Source: a virus | Virus record (IMG/VR): IMGVR_UViG_3300000116_000041 | Span: 9,543-44,713 of that record | Length of the DNA: 35,171 nucleotides | Reading direction: 5' to 3' (one strand) | Part shown: in pieces, positions 5,451 through 14,337 of the stretch | How positions within the stretch are numbered: the stretch's first letter is position 1 | Layout: each line of letters begins with the position of its first letter | The notes under the pieces: generated by a model | The model's database searches: none | What the model saw: the letters and a program-made list of their open reading frames with translations, nothing else | What the model was told of the DNA's origin: nothing | Position numbers and translations under genes: made by a program

Positions 5451-5780
5451 ATGTCAAAATTACATGAAAAAATGTTGTACTTTAGTGCTGGCGCTGATAA
5501 CTCTTTTGCTTATCCATTATCAAAACTAGTGAACATGAAAAACGCAAGTTCTACTAGATTGGATCTATTTTTCCACCCAGGAGCAGTTGGTGGCGGAACT
5601 GATGGTAAGGATCAACTGAAATTAACTATTGTTGATGGAAGTGAAAAAGCTGTTATTGCATCAATATCTAAAGCTATAGCAGACGCTTATGGCGACGCAT
5701 TGGTTGTTATTGCAGATGACGAGAATGATGTTTACATCAACTCGAATATTACTGGAGTTGCATACTCTGCTGGTGCATAA
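5451..5780 (+). CDS. Small phage protein, possibly virion-associated, 109 aa
   Basis: The product begins MSKLHEKMLYFSAGADNSFA. It is predicted to have beta strands and one helix (SEKAVIASISKAIADAYGDA), ends in a small-residue tail (ITGVAYSAGA) and has no cysteine. Proteins of this appearance (an 'xYPLSKLxxM' segment, then a strand-rich part, then a helix) are, as I recall, common and uncharacterised in marine phage genomes, often near structural genes. No enzyme motif is present. Its stop overlaps the next start as TAATG, so the two are probably coupled. Confidence 0.6.
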   Translation: MSKLHEKMLYFSAGADNSFAYPLSKLVNMKNASSTRLDLFFHPGAVGGGTDGKDQLKLTIVDGSEKAVIASISKAIADAYGDALVVIADDENDVYINSNITGVAYSAGA

Positions 5781-6220
5781 TGAGACTAAGCGCTCAAGAT
5801 CTTCGTGATCTTAACATCTTTAAGTATTACAGGCTCACTAGAAAGTGGGCTTGTAAAACTTACGGATTAACAGACTCTGATTTAGAGTTATTGATCTATC
5901 TTGATTGTAAAGGTAGATTTTCAAGAAAAGAATTTATTGATGGAACATACACGTACTCATGGGATAAAACTCGATGGGAAAGACTCAGACAACAAGGTTG
6001 GATTGAGGTATGGAGACATCGCAACCGCACTTCAATCAAATACAGCATTTTTAATACATCATATAAATGCTCCCAATTAATAAGTAGAATATATAGAGTA
6101 CTACTAGGTGAAGAAGACTTACCAACTAGCGACAGAAGTGTGTTCTATGATAACAAGTCATATACAGATAAAGTCTATAATAAAGCTATAGATGATATGA
6201 TACATGACAATCAACGCTAA
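5780..6220 (+). CDS. Winged-helix DNA-binding-like protein, 146 aa
   Basis: The sequence pattern suggests a MarR-like winged helix. It has helix-rich residues about 1-40 (KYYRLTRKWACKTYGLTDSD), a helix with the motif LELLIYLDCKGRFSRKEF, a likely recognition segment (SWDKTRWERLRQQGWIEVWR) and a basic wing (RHRNRTSIKYSIF). The C-terminal part (SYTDKVYNKAIDDMI) is helical. I recall similar proteins in phages of Bacteroidota, where their role is unknown. It could be a late-gene regulator or a DNA-binding protein involved in packaging. The gene is translationally coupled to its upstream neighbour. Confidence 0.55.
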   Translation: MRLSAQDLRDLNIFKYYRLTRKWACKTYGLTDSDLELLIYLDCKGRFSRKEFIDGTYTYSWDKTRWERLRQQGWIEVWRHRNRTSIKYSIFNTSYKCSQLISRIYRVLLGEEDLPTSDRSVFYDNKSYTDKVYNKAIDDMIHDNQR

Positions 6221-6232
6221 AAATTCAAAGAC

Positions 6233-6502
6233 ATGTTTAAAATTCCTGGTATCGATCAATTATTTAACTTAAATAAGATGAAAGAAAATAAAGATAGTAT
6301 GGGTTATAAAGAAACTATTGGTGATCATAACGAGGTCAATGATGGTCCATTTAAACCTTTTGTTAAGCCTACTAACTATGCTAAAGTAGATTTTCTTAAC
6401 CGTATTGTGAAAAACAATGAAAGCTTAGAAAAACCTCTTAGAACAGTTGGTTCGGATAATAATTACAAAGCCCAAGACGACAACAGTCAAAAAATGAAAT
6501 AA
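6233..6502 (+). CDS. Hypothetical protein, 89 aa
   Basis: The product begins MFKIPGIDQLFNLNKMKENK and looks largely disordered, being rich in Asn, Asp, Lys and Gly, with one possible helix around residues 51-65. It is located between a winged-helix-like gene and a tiny lysine-rich gene in an unbroken rightward series. No family is recognised. Confidence 0.55.
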   Translation: MFKIPGIDQLFNLNKMKENKDSMGYKETIGDHNEVNDGPFKPFVKPTNYAKVDFLNRIVKNNESLEKPLRTVGSDNNYKAQDDNSQKMK

Positions 6503-6523
6503 TAACTAAATAAAACAAAAATT

Positions 6524-6610
6524 ATGCCTTACGGAAAAAAATCCTCAGTTAAAAAAGTAATGAAAAAGAAAAGTAGAAAGAAAAAAATATCTAAAAAAGG
6601 AAAAAAATAA
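6524..6610 (+). CDS. Lysine-rich micropeptide, 28 aa
   Basis: A short frame from an ATG at 6524 to a TAA at 6608-6610 encodes MPYGKKSSVKKVMKKKSRKK followed by KISKKGKK. More than half of the residues are Lys or Arg. The next gene starts four bases later. Small 'MPYGKK' basic peptides are, in my recollection, recurrent in marine phage structural regions. It could bind packaged DNA, RNA or acidic virion proteins. The conserved-looking start and tight fit between genes support it, but there is no direct proof. Confidence 0.55.
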   Translation: MPYGKKSSVKKVMKKKSRKKKISKKGKK

Positions 6611-6614
6611 ATAA

Positions 6615-6977
6615 ATGGCAACATTAAACCCAACACTAAAATTAATAAGTGCTGATACTGCCTCTGACGCTTTAGCGTTTACTGTAACTGATGCTTTGAG
6701 TGTAACTCAACCTATGGTTGATATAGCTCAAGTAAATTTAGGTACAGGTATAACAAAGCTAGTTCCAATTACTGCGTCAGCTATAACGTATTTTTATTGT
6801 AAAAACAATAGCACCACTGAAACAGTTGTTATTCAACAAACAGCGGCTGCTCAAGATTTTGCAGACTTAAGTCCTGGAGAATTTATGATTTATCCAGTAA
6901 AAGGACTAAAAGGCGTTAATGCTAGATCAGCTGCCAATACTGCTGTACTTGAGTATGGTTATTGGACAAAAGCATAA
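6615..6977 (+). CDS. Small beta-rich, probably virion-surface protein, 120 aa
   Basis: The product starts MATLNPTLKLISADTASDAL. It is strand-rich, with Thr/Ala/Val repeats and no cysteine motif except one Cys near residue 63. Features such as TETVVIQQTAAAQDFADL and GEFMIYPVKG suggest a compact beta sandwich typical of phage decoration or fibre-associated proteins. It precedes the holin-like gene by three bases. The fold is an inference from the sequence pattern; I cannot assign a precise family. Confidence 0.55.
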   Translation: MATLNPTLKLISADTASDALAFTVTDALSVTQPMVDIAQVNLGTGITKLVPITASAITYFYCKNNSTTETVVIQQTAAAQDFADLSPGEFMIYPVKGLKGVNARSAANTAVLEYGYWTKA

Positions 6978-6980
6978 GAT

Positions 6981-7379
6981 ATGAGTAAAATATTAGCAAA
7001 GCTTTTTGGCGATGCTGCTGGTGGAGTAGTTTCAAAACTAGCAGGTGTAGCTGATAAATTTATACAAACAAAAGAAGAGAAAGCTGCTTTTCAAAAAGAA
7101 ATGACTCAGATATTAATTCAAGCTGAAGCTGAAATGCAGAAAAATGTAACTGAAAGGTGGAAAGCTGATTTAGAACATGGAAATTGGCTAACACGCTCAG
7201 TTCGTCCTATAGTTTTAGTATTTCTTATAGTAGCAACTGTACTCATGGTATTTATCGATAGTGGATCATTAATATTTAATGTAGAAGAAAAATGGACAGA
7301 TCTTTTGCAATTAATACTTATGACAACTATTGGTGCGTACTTTGGTGGTCGAAGTTTTGAAAAATTTAAAAAGAAATAA
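6981..7379 (+). CDS. Holin-like membrane protein (3TM/GTA-holin type), 132 aa
   Basis: The N-terminal part has a glycine-containing amphipathic helix (MSKILAKLFGDAAGGVVSKL) and a charged helical section that includes WKADLEHGNWLTRSVRP. Two strongly hydrophobic segments follow at about residues 75-92 and 106-122, and then a short basic tail (EKFKKK). This order, with 'NWLTRSVRPIV' just before the first span, matches what I know of the holin family annotated '3TM, for gene-transfer agent release'. Such proteins permeabilise the inner membrane so that an endolysin can reach the wall. No endolysin gene is seen in the window. Confidence 0.65.
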   Translation: MSKILAKLFGDAAGGVVSKLAGVADKFIQTKEEKAAFQKEMTQILIQAEAEMQKNVTERWKADLEHGNWLTRSVRPIVLVFLIVATVLMVFIDSGSLIFNVEEKWTDLLQLILMTTIGAYFGGRSFEKFKKK

Positions 7380-7385
7380 GAACTT

Positions 7386-8273
7386 ATGCCTAGAATTAAG
7401 AATATAGATAGAGATTTTGTCATACATGACAATGACAAGGTTGTAGGATCTGACGCAATTAATAATGGAGCAACTAGAAACTATACAATAGGATCTATTG
7501 CTGCACATTTTGTAGCAACAAACGCAACAGGATCTTCAACGAGTTTAGCTTGGTTACTACGTGATACCGCTGATGAAAAAGGTGAGTTTCACATGAGTGA
7601 CAATGCTAGCTGGTCAAATACTGTTACTATAACCGTAAGTGAGTACGTTCACAATAATATTACTGACGATCATACAAACGCTATACAACTGTTAAAAAAT
7701 AGAGATATAGTAATAGTAGAAGCCGGTGATAAAAACGTTTACGCTGTTTATGATTGTCAAGTTTTAACTGATAATACTCCTGCTGCTGGTTTTTTAACTA
7801 TGAATTTAGTTTTAAAACAATCTGCCGGTGCTCCTACAGAAGGTTTGGTCTATATATTTGATTCGATGCCTACGGACAAGACTTTTACTGATACCGTAAC
7901 AATACAAAAAGATTTAAAAAGAACCATTACAACAGTTGTTGGATCTGGTACTACCCCAAAAAATCACGAGTGTGATTTAAATAAAAATGATAACTTTCTA
8001 ATTAATGCCCATAACGGAACAAATAGTATTGACATAAAAGTCAATAGTAATAGTGATGTTGGGCAAACTGGAAATATATTGATACAAAACCCATCAAGCG
8101 TAGGGTCTTTAGCCTTTAATGCTTTGCCAAGTTACATTAAAACCCCATTTGGAGCCACAGTAAACTTTGACCTAACAGCTAATAGAATTGCTGTTATTTC
8201 CTTCATTGTATTAGAATACGATGCTGGGGGAAACCACAAAGTGCTTATTAACTATATAGGTGACTTCTCATAA
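7386..8273 (+). CDS. Putative tail or fibre structural protein, 295 aa
   Basis: The product starts MPRIKNIDRDFVIHDNDKVV and continues GSDAINNGATRNYTIGSIAA. In my recollection this kind of opening ('D.VVG.D....TKNYTI..IA') is common in fibre or tail-associated proteins of marine phages. The rest is beta-rich and Asn/Thr-rich, with no catalytic motif, and ends in a strand pattern (HKVLINYIGDFS) like phage fibre C-terminal domains. The gene lies just before the giant repeat protein, so both may be virion fibre components. Confidence 0.55.
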   Translation: MPRIKNIDRDFVIHDNDKVVGSDAINNGATRNYTIGSIAAHFVATNATGSSTSLAWLLRDTADEKGEFHMSDNASWSNTVTITVSEYVHNNITDDHTNAIQLLKNRDIVIVEAGDKNVYAVYDCQVLTDNTPAAGFLTMNLVLKQSAGAPTEGLVYIFDSMPTDKTFTDTVTIQKDLKRTITTVVGSGTTPKNHECDLNKNDNFLINAHNGTNSIDIKVNSNSDVGQTGNILIQNPSSVGSLAFNALPSYIKTPFGATVNFDLTANRIAVISFIVLEYDAGGNHKVLINYIGDFS

Positions 8274-8284
8274 AACACTAAGAA

Positions 8285-11200
8285 ATGGCAAAATGGCTAG
8301 GATTTTTCAAAAAGGTTATTTGGAATACAAATACCTCGACATCCACTAGTACTACTAGAGGCACGAATACTGTTTGGGCCACAAGCAAAAACACTACTAG
8401 CACATTTACCACAACTAAATCTACAACTACTCAGTTTGAAACAACCGTTTCAACAACTACAGAATTTAACACTTCAACTAGTACACAAACACAATTTAAC
8501 ACAAGTACTGCAACTCAAAGAGCTACATCTACAGAAGTAACAACTATTAAATCTACTAATACTATTTTTAATACTAGTACAACAACACAAACAGCATACA
8601 ATACTAGCACTTCAACAACAAGATCAACACAAACCACAATAACCACATCAAAAGCAACCGCAACGGTGGTTCAGACAACGAAAGCCACTAGTACAACGTT
8701 TAACACGTCTACCAACACAACCACAACGTTTAACACTTCAACTTCTACTACAAAATCAACTAACACTGTAGTTGAAACAACTAAAACAACTAGTACGTTA
8801 TATAACACCACAAAAAGTACTACAACCGTGTTTAATACCTCTACTAATACTACCACTGTATTTAACACTAGCACAGACACTGTAGTAACTACGTCAACAA
8901 CCGTTGAAACAAATAAGAACACTACTACAACGTTCAATACTTCTACATCTACAAATACTGAGTATACTACATCTTGGAACACGAGTAGAACAACTATATT
9001 TGTTACATCTAAAACAACAACAAGATCTACTAATACTATAGTTCAAACTAGTAGATCAACAACCACCGCTTTTAATACTAGCACATCTACTACAACAGTA
9101 GTCGAAACAAACAAAAATACTACAACAGAATTCAATACTAGTACAAGTACGAGCACGGAGTATACAACAACTGTCTCAACAACAAAATCTACTAGTACGG
9201 TAGTACAAACCACAAAAGCCACAGCTACGGCTTACAATACTACAAAATCAACCACAACTACTTTTAATACTAGTACTTTAACAACTGCGTCAACCACTAC
9301 GACAGTTTCTACAAGTAAAGCTACAACTACTGTAGTGCTTACTAGTAAAAGCACAGCTACAGTTTATAATACTACTACAACAACTCAAACTGCTTTTACA
9401 ACGACATGGAGTACGAATAAAAACACAACAACAACTTTTAACACTCAAACCTCAACTACAACAGAGTTTAATACCTCGACAGCTACAACCACTATTTTTA
9501 ATACCGCAACAACAACCACTGTAGAAACAACAAAAAACACCACAACGACATATGAAACAACAAAAGCCACCGCAACAGTAGTCGAGACAAACAAAAACAC
9601 AAGTACTGCTTTCAATACTCAAACAGCTACTTCTACTCAGTTTAATACGTCTACTACAACAACAACTACTTTTAACACGTCAACAAGCACAACGGTTGAA
9701 ACCACTAAATCTACTTCCACTGTTGTTGAAACTACTAAAAACACAGCTACAGTTGTTGAAACAAATAAAAACACTAGTACAGTATTTAATACTAGCACCA
9801 ACACTACAACAACGTTTAACACGTCAACCAATACACAAACAGCTTATAACACATCCACCAGTACAGTAGTACAAACAACCAAATCAACATCTACCGAAGT
9901 TGCTACATCAAAAGCAACATCTACAACAGTAGAGACAAATAAAAACACTAGCACGATATATAATACAACAACCGCTACTGTTACTATTTTTAATACATCT
10001 ACAAATACTACAACGATATTTAATACGTCTACAACTACTACAGTTGAAACGACTAAATCTACATCAACAGTAGTCGAAACAAATAAAGCCACTTCAACCA
10101 CAGTTCAAACATCAAAAGCCACATCAACAGATTACAATACACAGACCGCGACAACTACTGCTTTTAATACTAGCACAGCAACAAGTACTACTTTTAATAC
10201 AGCAACTACAACGACTATTGAAACAGACAAATCTACAGCAACTGTTGTGTCAACGTCAAAATCTACGGCTACTGTAGTTCAAACAACAAAAGCAACCACG
10301 ACTACCTTTAATACTTCTACAAATACAAGTACAGAGTTTGAAACTAACAAAAGTACCACAACTGTATTTAACACAAGTACTACAACTACTATACAAACTA
10401 CAAAAAGTACGTCAACTACGTTTAATACGTCTACAACAACATTAACGGTTTATAATACTAGTAGAAGTACTAATACAGTATACAATACGACTAAAGCAAC
10501 TACAACAACCTTTAATACATCAACTAATACAGTTGTTTCAACAACAAAAGCAACTTCTACTACAGTATCAACAAGTAGATCAACAAACACAGTAGTTCAA
10601 ACCAATAAAAGTACGAATACCATATATAATACCAGCACCGCAACAAGCACCACTTTTAACACCACTACCGCGACTTCCACGACATTTAATACAAGTACAA
10701 CAACTGAAGTTAGTACAAGTAAATCAACCGTAACTACTGTAGAAACAACAAGAGCCACAGCAACGGTGGTTCAGACTAGTAAGAGTACAAATACAGTTTA
10801 TAATACGTCAACTGCTACTAACACAGTGTATAACACTACAAAAGCAACAACTACGACGTTTAACACTAGTACGTCTACCACAGTATCAACAAGTAGATCA
10901 ACTTCTACTGTAGTGCAAACTACAAAAGCAACATCTACTGTAGTGCAAACAAGTAAGTCTAGCAACACTGTATATAATACCTCTACGGCAACTAATACGG
11001 TTTACAACACTACAAAAGCAACAACCACAGTATTTAATACATCGACTACAACAACTATATCGACAAGTAAATCAACAGCGACTGTAGTATCAACAAGCAA
11101 AGCAACATCTACTGTTGTGTCAACCAACAAGTCTACTAGCACCGTATACAATACAACTACTGCTACTAGCACAACCTTTAATACCACAAAGTCTACTAGC

Positions 11201-13288
11201 ACAACGTTTAACACTAGTACATCAACCACTGTGTCAACTAGCAAGTCTACGTCAACAGTAGTTAGCACAAGTAAATCAACTAGCACTGTTGTATCAACAA
11301 GTAAAGCTACTAGTACTACAGTATCAACAAGTAAAGCTACTAGTACAGTGTATAACACAAGTACTAATACAGTATATAATACAACAAAGCTAACTAATAC
11401 TGTTTTTAATACAACTACCGCTACGTCTACGGTATTTAACACCGCAACTACCACCACGTATAATACATCTACTAATACAACAACCACTTACAATACAGCT
11501 ACGTCTACAGTCGTGTCAACAAGTAAAACAACAAATACTATTGTATCTACATCAAGATCTACAGCTACAGTTGTAGCAACAAGTAGAAACACTAATACAG
11601 TTTATAATACGTCTACAAATACAGTTTTTAATACAACAAAGCTTACACAAACAGTATTCAACACAACCACTGCTACAACCACTACGTTCAACACTAGTAC
11701 TGCAACTACAACAACATTTAACACAACTGTTTCAACACAAAAATCAACACAAACCAACAGAGCAACACAAACAATATTTAGTACTACAACTCAGTTCAAT
11801 ACAACCACTAGTACAACTACAACATATAACACAAGTACAAACACTACAACCACATTCAATACAACTACTAGTACGGTTTTCAATACTTCAACCAATACAA
11901 CCACTACGTTTAACACGGCAACTACAACAACTTTTCTAACATCTACAACAGTTTCTACAAGTAAAAATACCACTACAACCTATAATACAAATAGAAGTAC
12001 TAACACCACGTACAACACTACAAAAGCTACAACTACAATTTTTAATACTTCTACAAACACTACGACAACGTTTAACACGACAACGACAACAGTAGTATCA
12101 ACCCAAAAACAAACAACAACAACATATAACACAACAACTAGGTTTTTAACAAGCACTACAGTTTCAACAAGCAAAAATACCACAGAACAAAGAAGCACTA
12201 CTACTGTTTATACCACAAGCACTGCCTATACAACTAGTAAAAACACTACAGAGGTAAGAAACACAGTAACACAATTTAACACCACAACAGCTTATACAAC
12301 AAGTAAAACTACTACAGAGTCAAGAAATACAACTACTGCGTATACTACTAACACAGTGTATAACACCAGCACTGCAACCACAACAACATTTGTTACTATT
12401 ACGGCTTATACAACAAGTACTGCATATAATACAAGTACAAACACTATAACCATATACAGTACAACAACAACGTTTAATACTGTTACAAGTAAAAACACTA
12501 CAGAGTCAAGAAGTACAACAACTGTTTACAATACCTCTACAAATACCACTGTGTCAACAAGTAGAACGACACACTACAACACTAGTAAAAATACAGTTAC
12601 TAATTACTCAACAACCACGGCGTATACAACAAGCACTGTATTTTCTACAACTACTACGTATACTACCAGCACCGCATATAATACTACAAGAAATACCACT
12701 ACTACGTTTAGCACAACCACTATTTATTCAACTTTAACGGCTTACAATACAAGCACCACAACAACGTTTACAACAGGTAGAAGCACCGTGGTTTCAACTT
12801 CAAAATCAACGCAAGAACAAAGAAACACGACTACATTATATACTACTAGCACAGCATTCAATACTAGTACAAGCACAACAACAACATTTACTACAGTAAC
12901 AACATTTAACACCACAACAGTTTTTAACGCGCAATTGCTTACTACGTTTAACACAACTAAAAACACAACCACAAACTTACCGTATAACACACTTACATTT
13001 AGAGTAACGGCTACATCAAAAACTACAAGCACAAAGTATAACACAAGTACCGCTACCACTACCACGACTACATACACCACGTTAACAACATTTAATACAA
13101 GCACTAACACACAAACCTCTAGAGCCACTACCACAATATATAACACAACAACACGATTCAATACAACAACCGTATTTAACACAAGCACTTTGACTTACTA
13201 CAACACAATCTTCAATACTAGCAGGAACACATCTACAGACGGTGATGAACCTTGTTTAAGAGGTTGCGAGGGTGGCAATAGACCTTAA
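8285..13288 (+). CDS. Giant Thr/Ser/Asn decapeptide-repeat protein A, 1667 aa
   Basis: After a short hydrophobic/basic start (MAKWLGFFKKVIW) nearly the whole protein is a repeat of about ten residues. The commonest form is FNTSTNTTTT, alternating with variants such as VETTKSTSTV, VSTSKATSTV and YNTTKATTTT. Position 1 is F, Y, V or I, position 2 N, E, S or Q, position 3 Thr, position 5 Thr, Lys or Arg, and T-x-T usually follows. The regular hydrophobic position suggests a long beta-structured rod or fibre. It ends with a different, cysteine-containing tail (EPCLRGCEGGNRP). In the last 1.1 kb, repeats carrying ESR, EQR or EVR appear. There is no signal peptide and no enzyme motif. It may be a fibre or capsid-surface adhesin; the function is inferred only from composition and neighbours. 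Confidence 0.8.
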   Translation: MAKWLGFFKKVIWNTNTSTSTSTTRGTNTVWATSKNTTSTFTTTKSTTTQFETTVSTTTEFNTSTSTQTQFNTSTATQRATSTEVTTIKSTNTIFNTSTTTQTAYNTSTSTTRSTQTTITTSKATATVVQTTKATSTTFNTSTNTTTTFNTSTSTTKSTNTVVETTKTTSTLYNTTKSTTTVFNTSTNTTTVFNTSTDTVVTTSTTVETNKNTTTTFNTSTSTNTEYTTSWNTSRTTIFVTSKTTTRSTNTIVQTSRSTTTAFNTSTSTTTVVETNKNTTTEFNTSTSTSTEYTTTVSTTKSTSTVVQTTKATATAYNTTKSTTTTFNTSTLTTASTTTTVSTSKATTTVVLTSKSTATVYNTTTTTQTAFTTTWSTNKNTTTTFNTQTSTTTEFNTSTATTTIFNTATTTTVETTKNTTTTYETTKATATVVETNKNTSTAFNTQTATSTQFNTSTTTTTTFNTSTSTTVETTKSTSTVVETTKNTATVVETNKNTSTVFNTSTNTTTTFNTSTNTQTAYNTSTSTVVQTTKSTSTEVATSKATSTTVETNKNTSTIYNTTTATVTIFNTSTNTTTIFNTSTTTTVETTKSTSTVVETNKATSTTVQTSKATSTDYNTQTATTTAFNTSTATSTTFNTATTTTIETDKSTATVVSTSKSTATVVQTTKATTTTFNTSTNTSTEFETNKSTTTVFNTSTTTTIQTTKSTSTTFNTSTTTLTVYNTSRSTNTVYNTTKATTTTFNTSTNTVVSTTKATSTTVSTSRSTNTVVQTNKSTNTIYNTSTATSTTFNTTTATSTTFNTSTTTEVSTSKSTVTTVETTRATATVVQTSKSTNTVYNTSTATNTVYNTTKATTTTFNTSTSTTVSTSRSTSTVVQTTKATSTVVQTSKSSNTVYNTSTATNTVYNTTKATTTVFNTSTTTTISTSKSTATVVSTSKATSTVVSTNKSTSTVYNTTTATSTTFNTTKSTSTTFNTSTSTTVSTSKSTSTVVSTSKSTSTVVSTSKATSTTVSTSKATSTVYNTSTNTVYNTTKLTNTVFNTTTATSTVFNTATTTTYNTSTNTTTTYNTATSTVVSTSKTTNTIVSTSRSTATVVATSRNTNTVYNTSTNTVFNTTKLTQTVFNTTTATTTTFNTSTATTTTFNTTVSTQKSTQTNRATQTIFSTTTQFNTTTSTTTTYNTSTNTTTTFNTTTSTVFNTSTNTTTTFNTATTTTFLTSTTVSTSKNTTTTYNTNRSTNTTYNTTKATTTIFNTSTNTTTTFNTTTTTVVSTQKQTTTTYNTTTRFLTSTTVSTSKNTTEQRSTTTVYTTSTAYTTSKNTTEVRNTVTQFNTTTAYTTSKTTTESRNTTTAYTTNTVYNTSTATTTTFVTITAYTTSTAYNTSTNTITIYSTTTTFNTVTSKNTTESRSTTTVYNTSTNTTVSTSRTTHYNTSKNTVTNYSTTTAYTTSTVFSTTTTYTTSTAYNTTRNTTTTFSTTTIYSTLTAYNTSTTTTFTTGRSTVVSTSKSTQEQRNTTTLYTTSTAFNTSTSTTTTFTTVTTFNTTTVFNAQLLTTFNTTKNTTTNLPYNTLTFRVTATSKTTSTKYNTSTATTTTTTYTTLTTFNTSTNTQTSRATTTIYNTTTRFNTTTVFNTSTLTYYNTIFNTSRNTSTDGDEPCLRGCEGGNRP
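8330..13230 (+). repeat. Protein-level tandem repeat array A (about 30-bp period)
   Basis: About 160 decapeptide units would fill this span. The codons vary strongly between units (for example TTTAACACTAGT, TTTAATACGTCT, TTCAATACTAGC), so the period is clear in protein but blurred in DNA. The coding strand is nearly free of G. Confidence 0.8.
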
Positions 13289-13299
13289 AATTAATAACA

Positions 13300-14337
13300 A
13301 TGGCATATCATTCACATAGAGATCCTTACTTAGCGGCTGACTTAACATTCACAAATGATAAGATTACATGGGTGCACGATGGCGAAACCTTAGAGGTTAT
13401 GATGTCGTGGGAAAAACCTATTATGGCTAAAATGGCAGAGCTTACTGTTTCTGAAGGTGATAAAGTTTTAGAGTGTGGTTTTGGTATGGGTATACTGTCT
13501 GATGAAATACAAAAAAGAAACCCAGGCCATCACACTATTGTTGAATCTCACCCGCAGGTTATTGTAAAAGCAAGAGCTTGGGCTGTTGGTAAATCTAACG
13601 TGAAAATTATTGAGGGTGATTGGATAGATTTAAAAGACGTACCTGGTAGGTTTAACGCTATATTAATGGACACTTATTGCGATGGTGATTTACATCGTAC
13701 GTTTAACTGGTTTTGTAGAAATAAAGGGCATCATAATTGCAAGGTTAGCTGGTGGAATTTTAGCGGAGGAACAACAAGTGCCTTTATGAAACTTAACTGG
13801 GAAGACGTTGAGTTTACAGAGGTAACAGGTCTTGACGCGCCAGAAAATAGCTATTACAATAGAAATAACTATTACGTTCCAGTAAAAACTTTACCACGTA
13901 CTCCAGCTACATATGGTGTTTTATTATCCTCAAATATTAGTATATCTAATACAGAAACTATGCACATTAGAAAAGTGTATGGAGATACGGTATTATTAGT
14001 ATGTTCTGATCCTAGTAATCCTAATTTAGAAATTCAAGATGTTTCTGGAAAGAGCGTTATGTTTAAATGCAAAGGTGTGTATAGCATAAATGACGGACTA
14101 TTAGTAATGACAGGTGGAAACAATATGATTGTAAAGAGAGGTGGAACTTGGGTAGATAAAAAAGCAAACGAACTAGTTGTTGGTGACATGCTTTACAAAT
14201 CTGATAACACAGAGGTTGAAATAACTAAAATAGAGTTTGATAGTTCAGATACAGTATACGATATGTTTAAAGTAAATATTGATAATAATTATTTTGTTAA
14301 CAATATTCTAATAAGAAAAGGAGAAGATCATGCCTAA
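13300..14337 (+). CDS. GAMT-like methyltransferase fused to a degenerate Hint-like domain, 345 aa
   Basis: The N-terminal half (about 1-150) resembles guanidinoacetate N-methyltransferase/arginine N-methyltransferase (RmtA-type) enzymes: EVMMSWEKPIM at 32-42, the SAM-binding loop VLECGFGMGI at 56-65, TIVESHPQVI at 79-88, and ILMDTY at 121-126, where Asp124 matches the catalytic 'DTYP' region of GAMT. The C-terminal part (about 225-338) looks like the second half of a Hint (hedgehog/intein) domain: WVDKKANELVVGDML, then VYDMFKVNIDNNYFVNNILI. Residues needed for Hint self-splicing appear lost: the 'TxxH' position reads TGGN and the terminal His-Asn is replaced by IRKGEDHA. The gene sits between the two giant repeat proteins and overlaps the second by eight bases, so it may methylate their side chains. 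That role is inference. Confidence 0.7.
   Translation: MAYHSHRDPYLAADLTFTNDKITWVHDGETLEVMMSWEKPIMAKMAELTVSEGDKVLECGFGMGILSDEIQKRNPGHHTIVESHPQVIVKARAWAVGKSNVKIIEGDWIDLKDVPGRFNAILMDTYCDGDLHRTFNWFCRNKGHHNCKVSWWNFSGGTTSAFMKLNWEDVEFTEVTGLDAPENSYYNRNNYYVPVKTLPRTPATYGVLLSSNISISNTETMHIRKVYGDTVLLVCSDPSNPNLEIQDVSGKSVMFKCKGVYSINDGLLVMTGGNNMIVKRGGTWVDKKANELVVGDMLYKSDNTEVEITKIEFDSSDTVYDMFKVNIDNNYFVNNILIRKGEDHA
14319..14323 (+). promoter_or_regulatory. Shine-Dalgarno-like AGGAG before repeat protein B
   Basis: AGGAG stands six bases before the ATG at 14330, inside the end of the methyltransferase/Hint gene. Other genes of the window lack such a sequence, so this start is unusual. It could help reinitiation across the eight-base overlap, or it may be chance. 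Confidence 0.35.

Noticed and set aside
13300-14337. An active intein joining repeat proteins A and B
   Set aside because: Each gene has its own start and stop, the Hint part lacks the required Cys, His and His-Asn residues, and it lies in a separate polypeptide.
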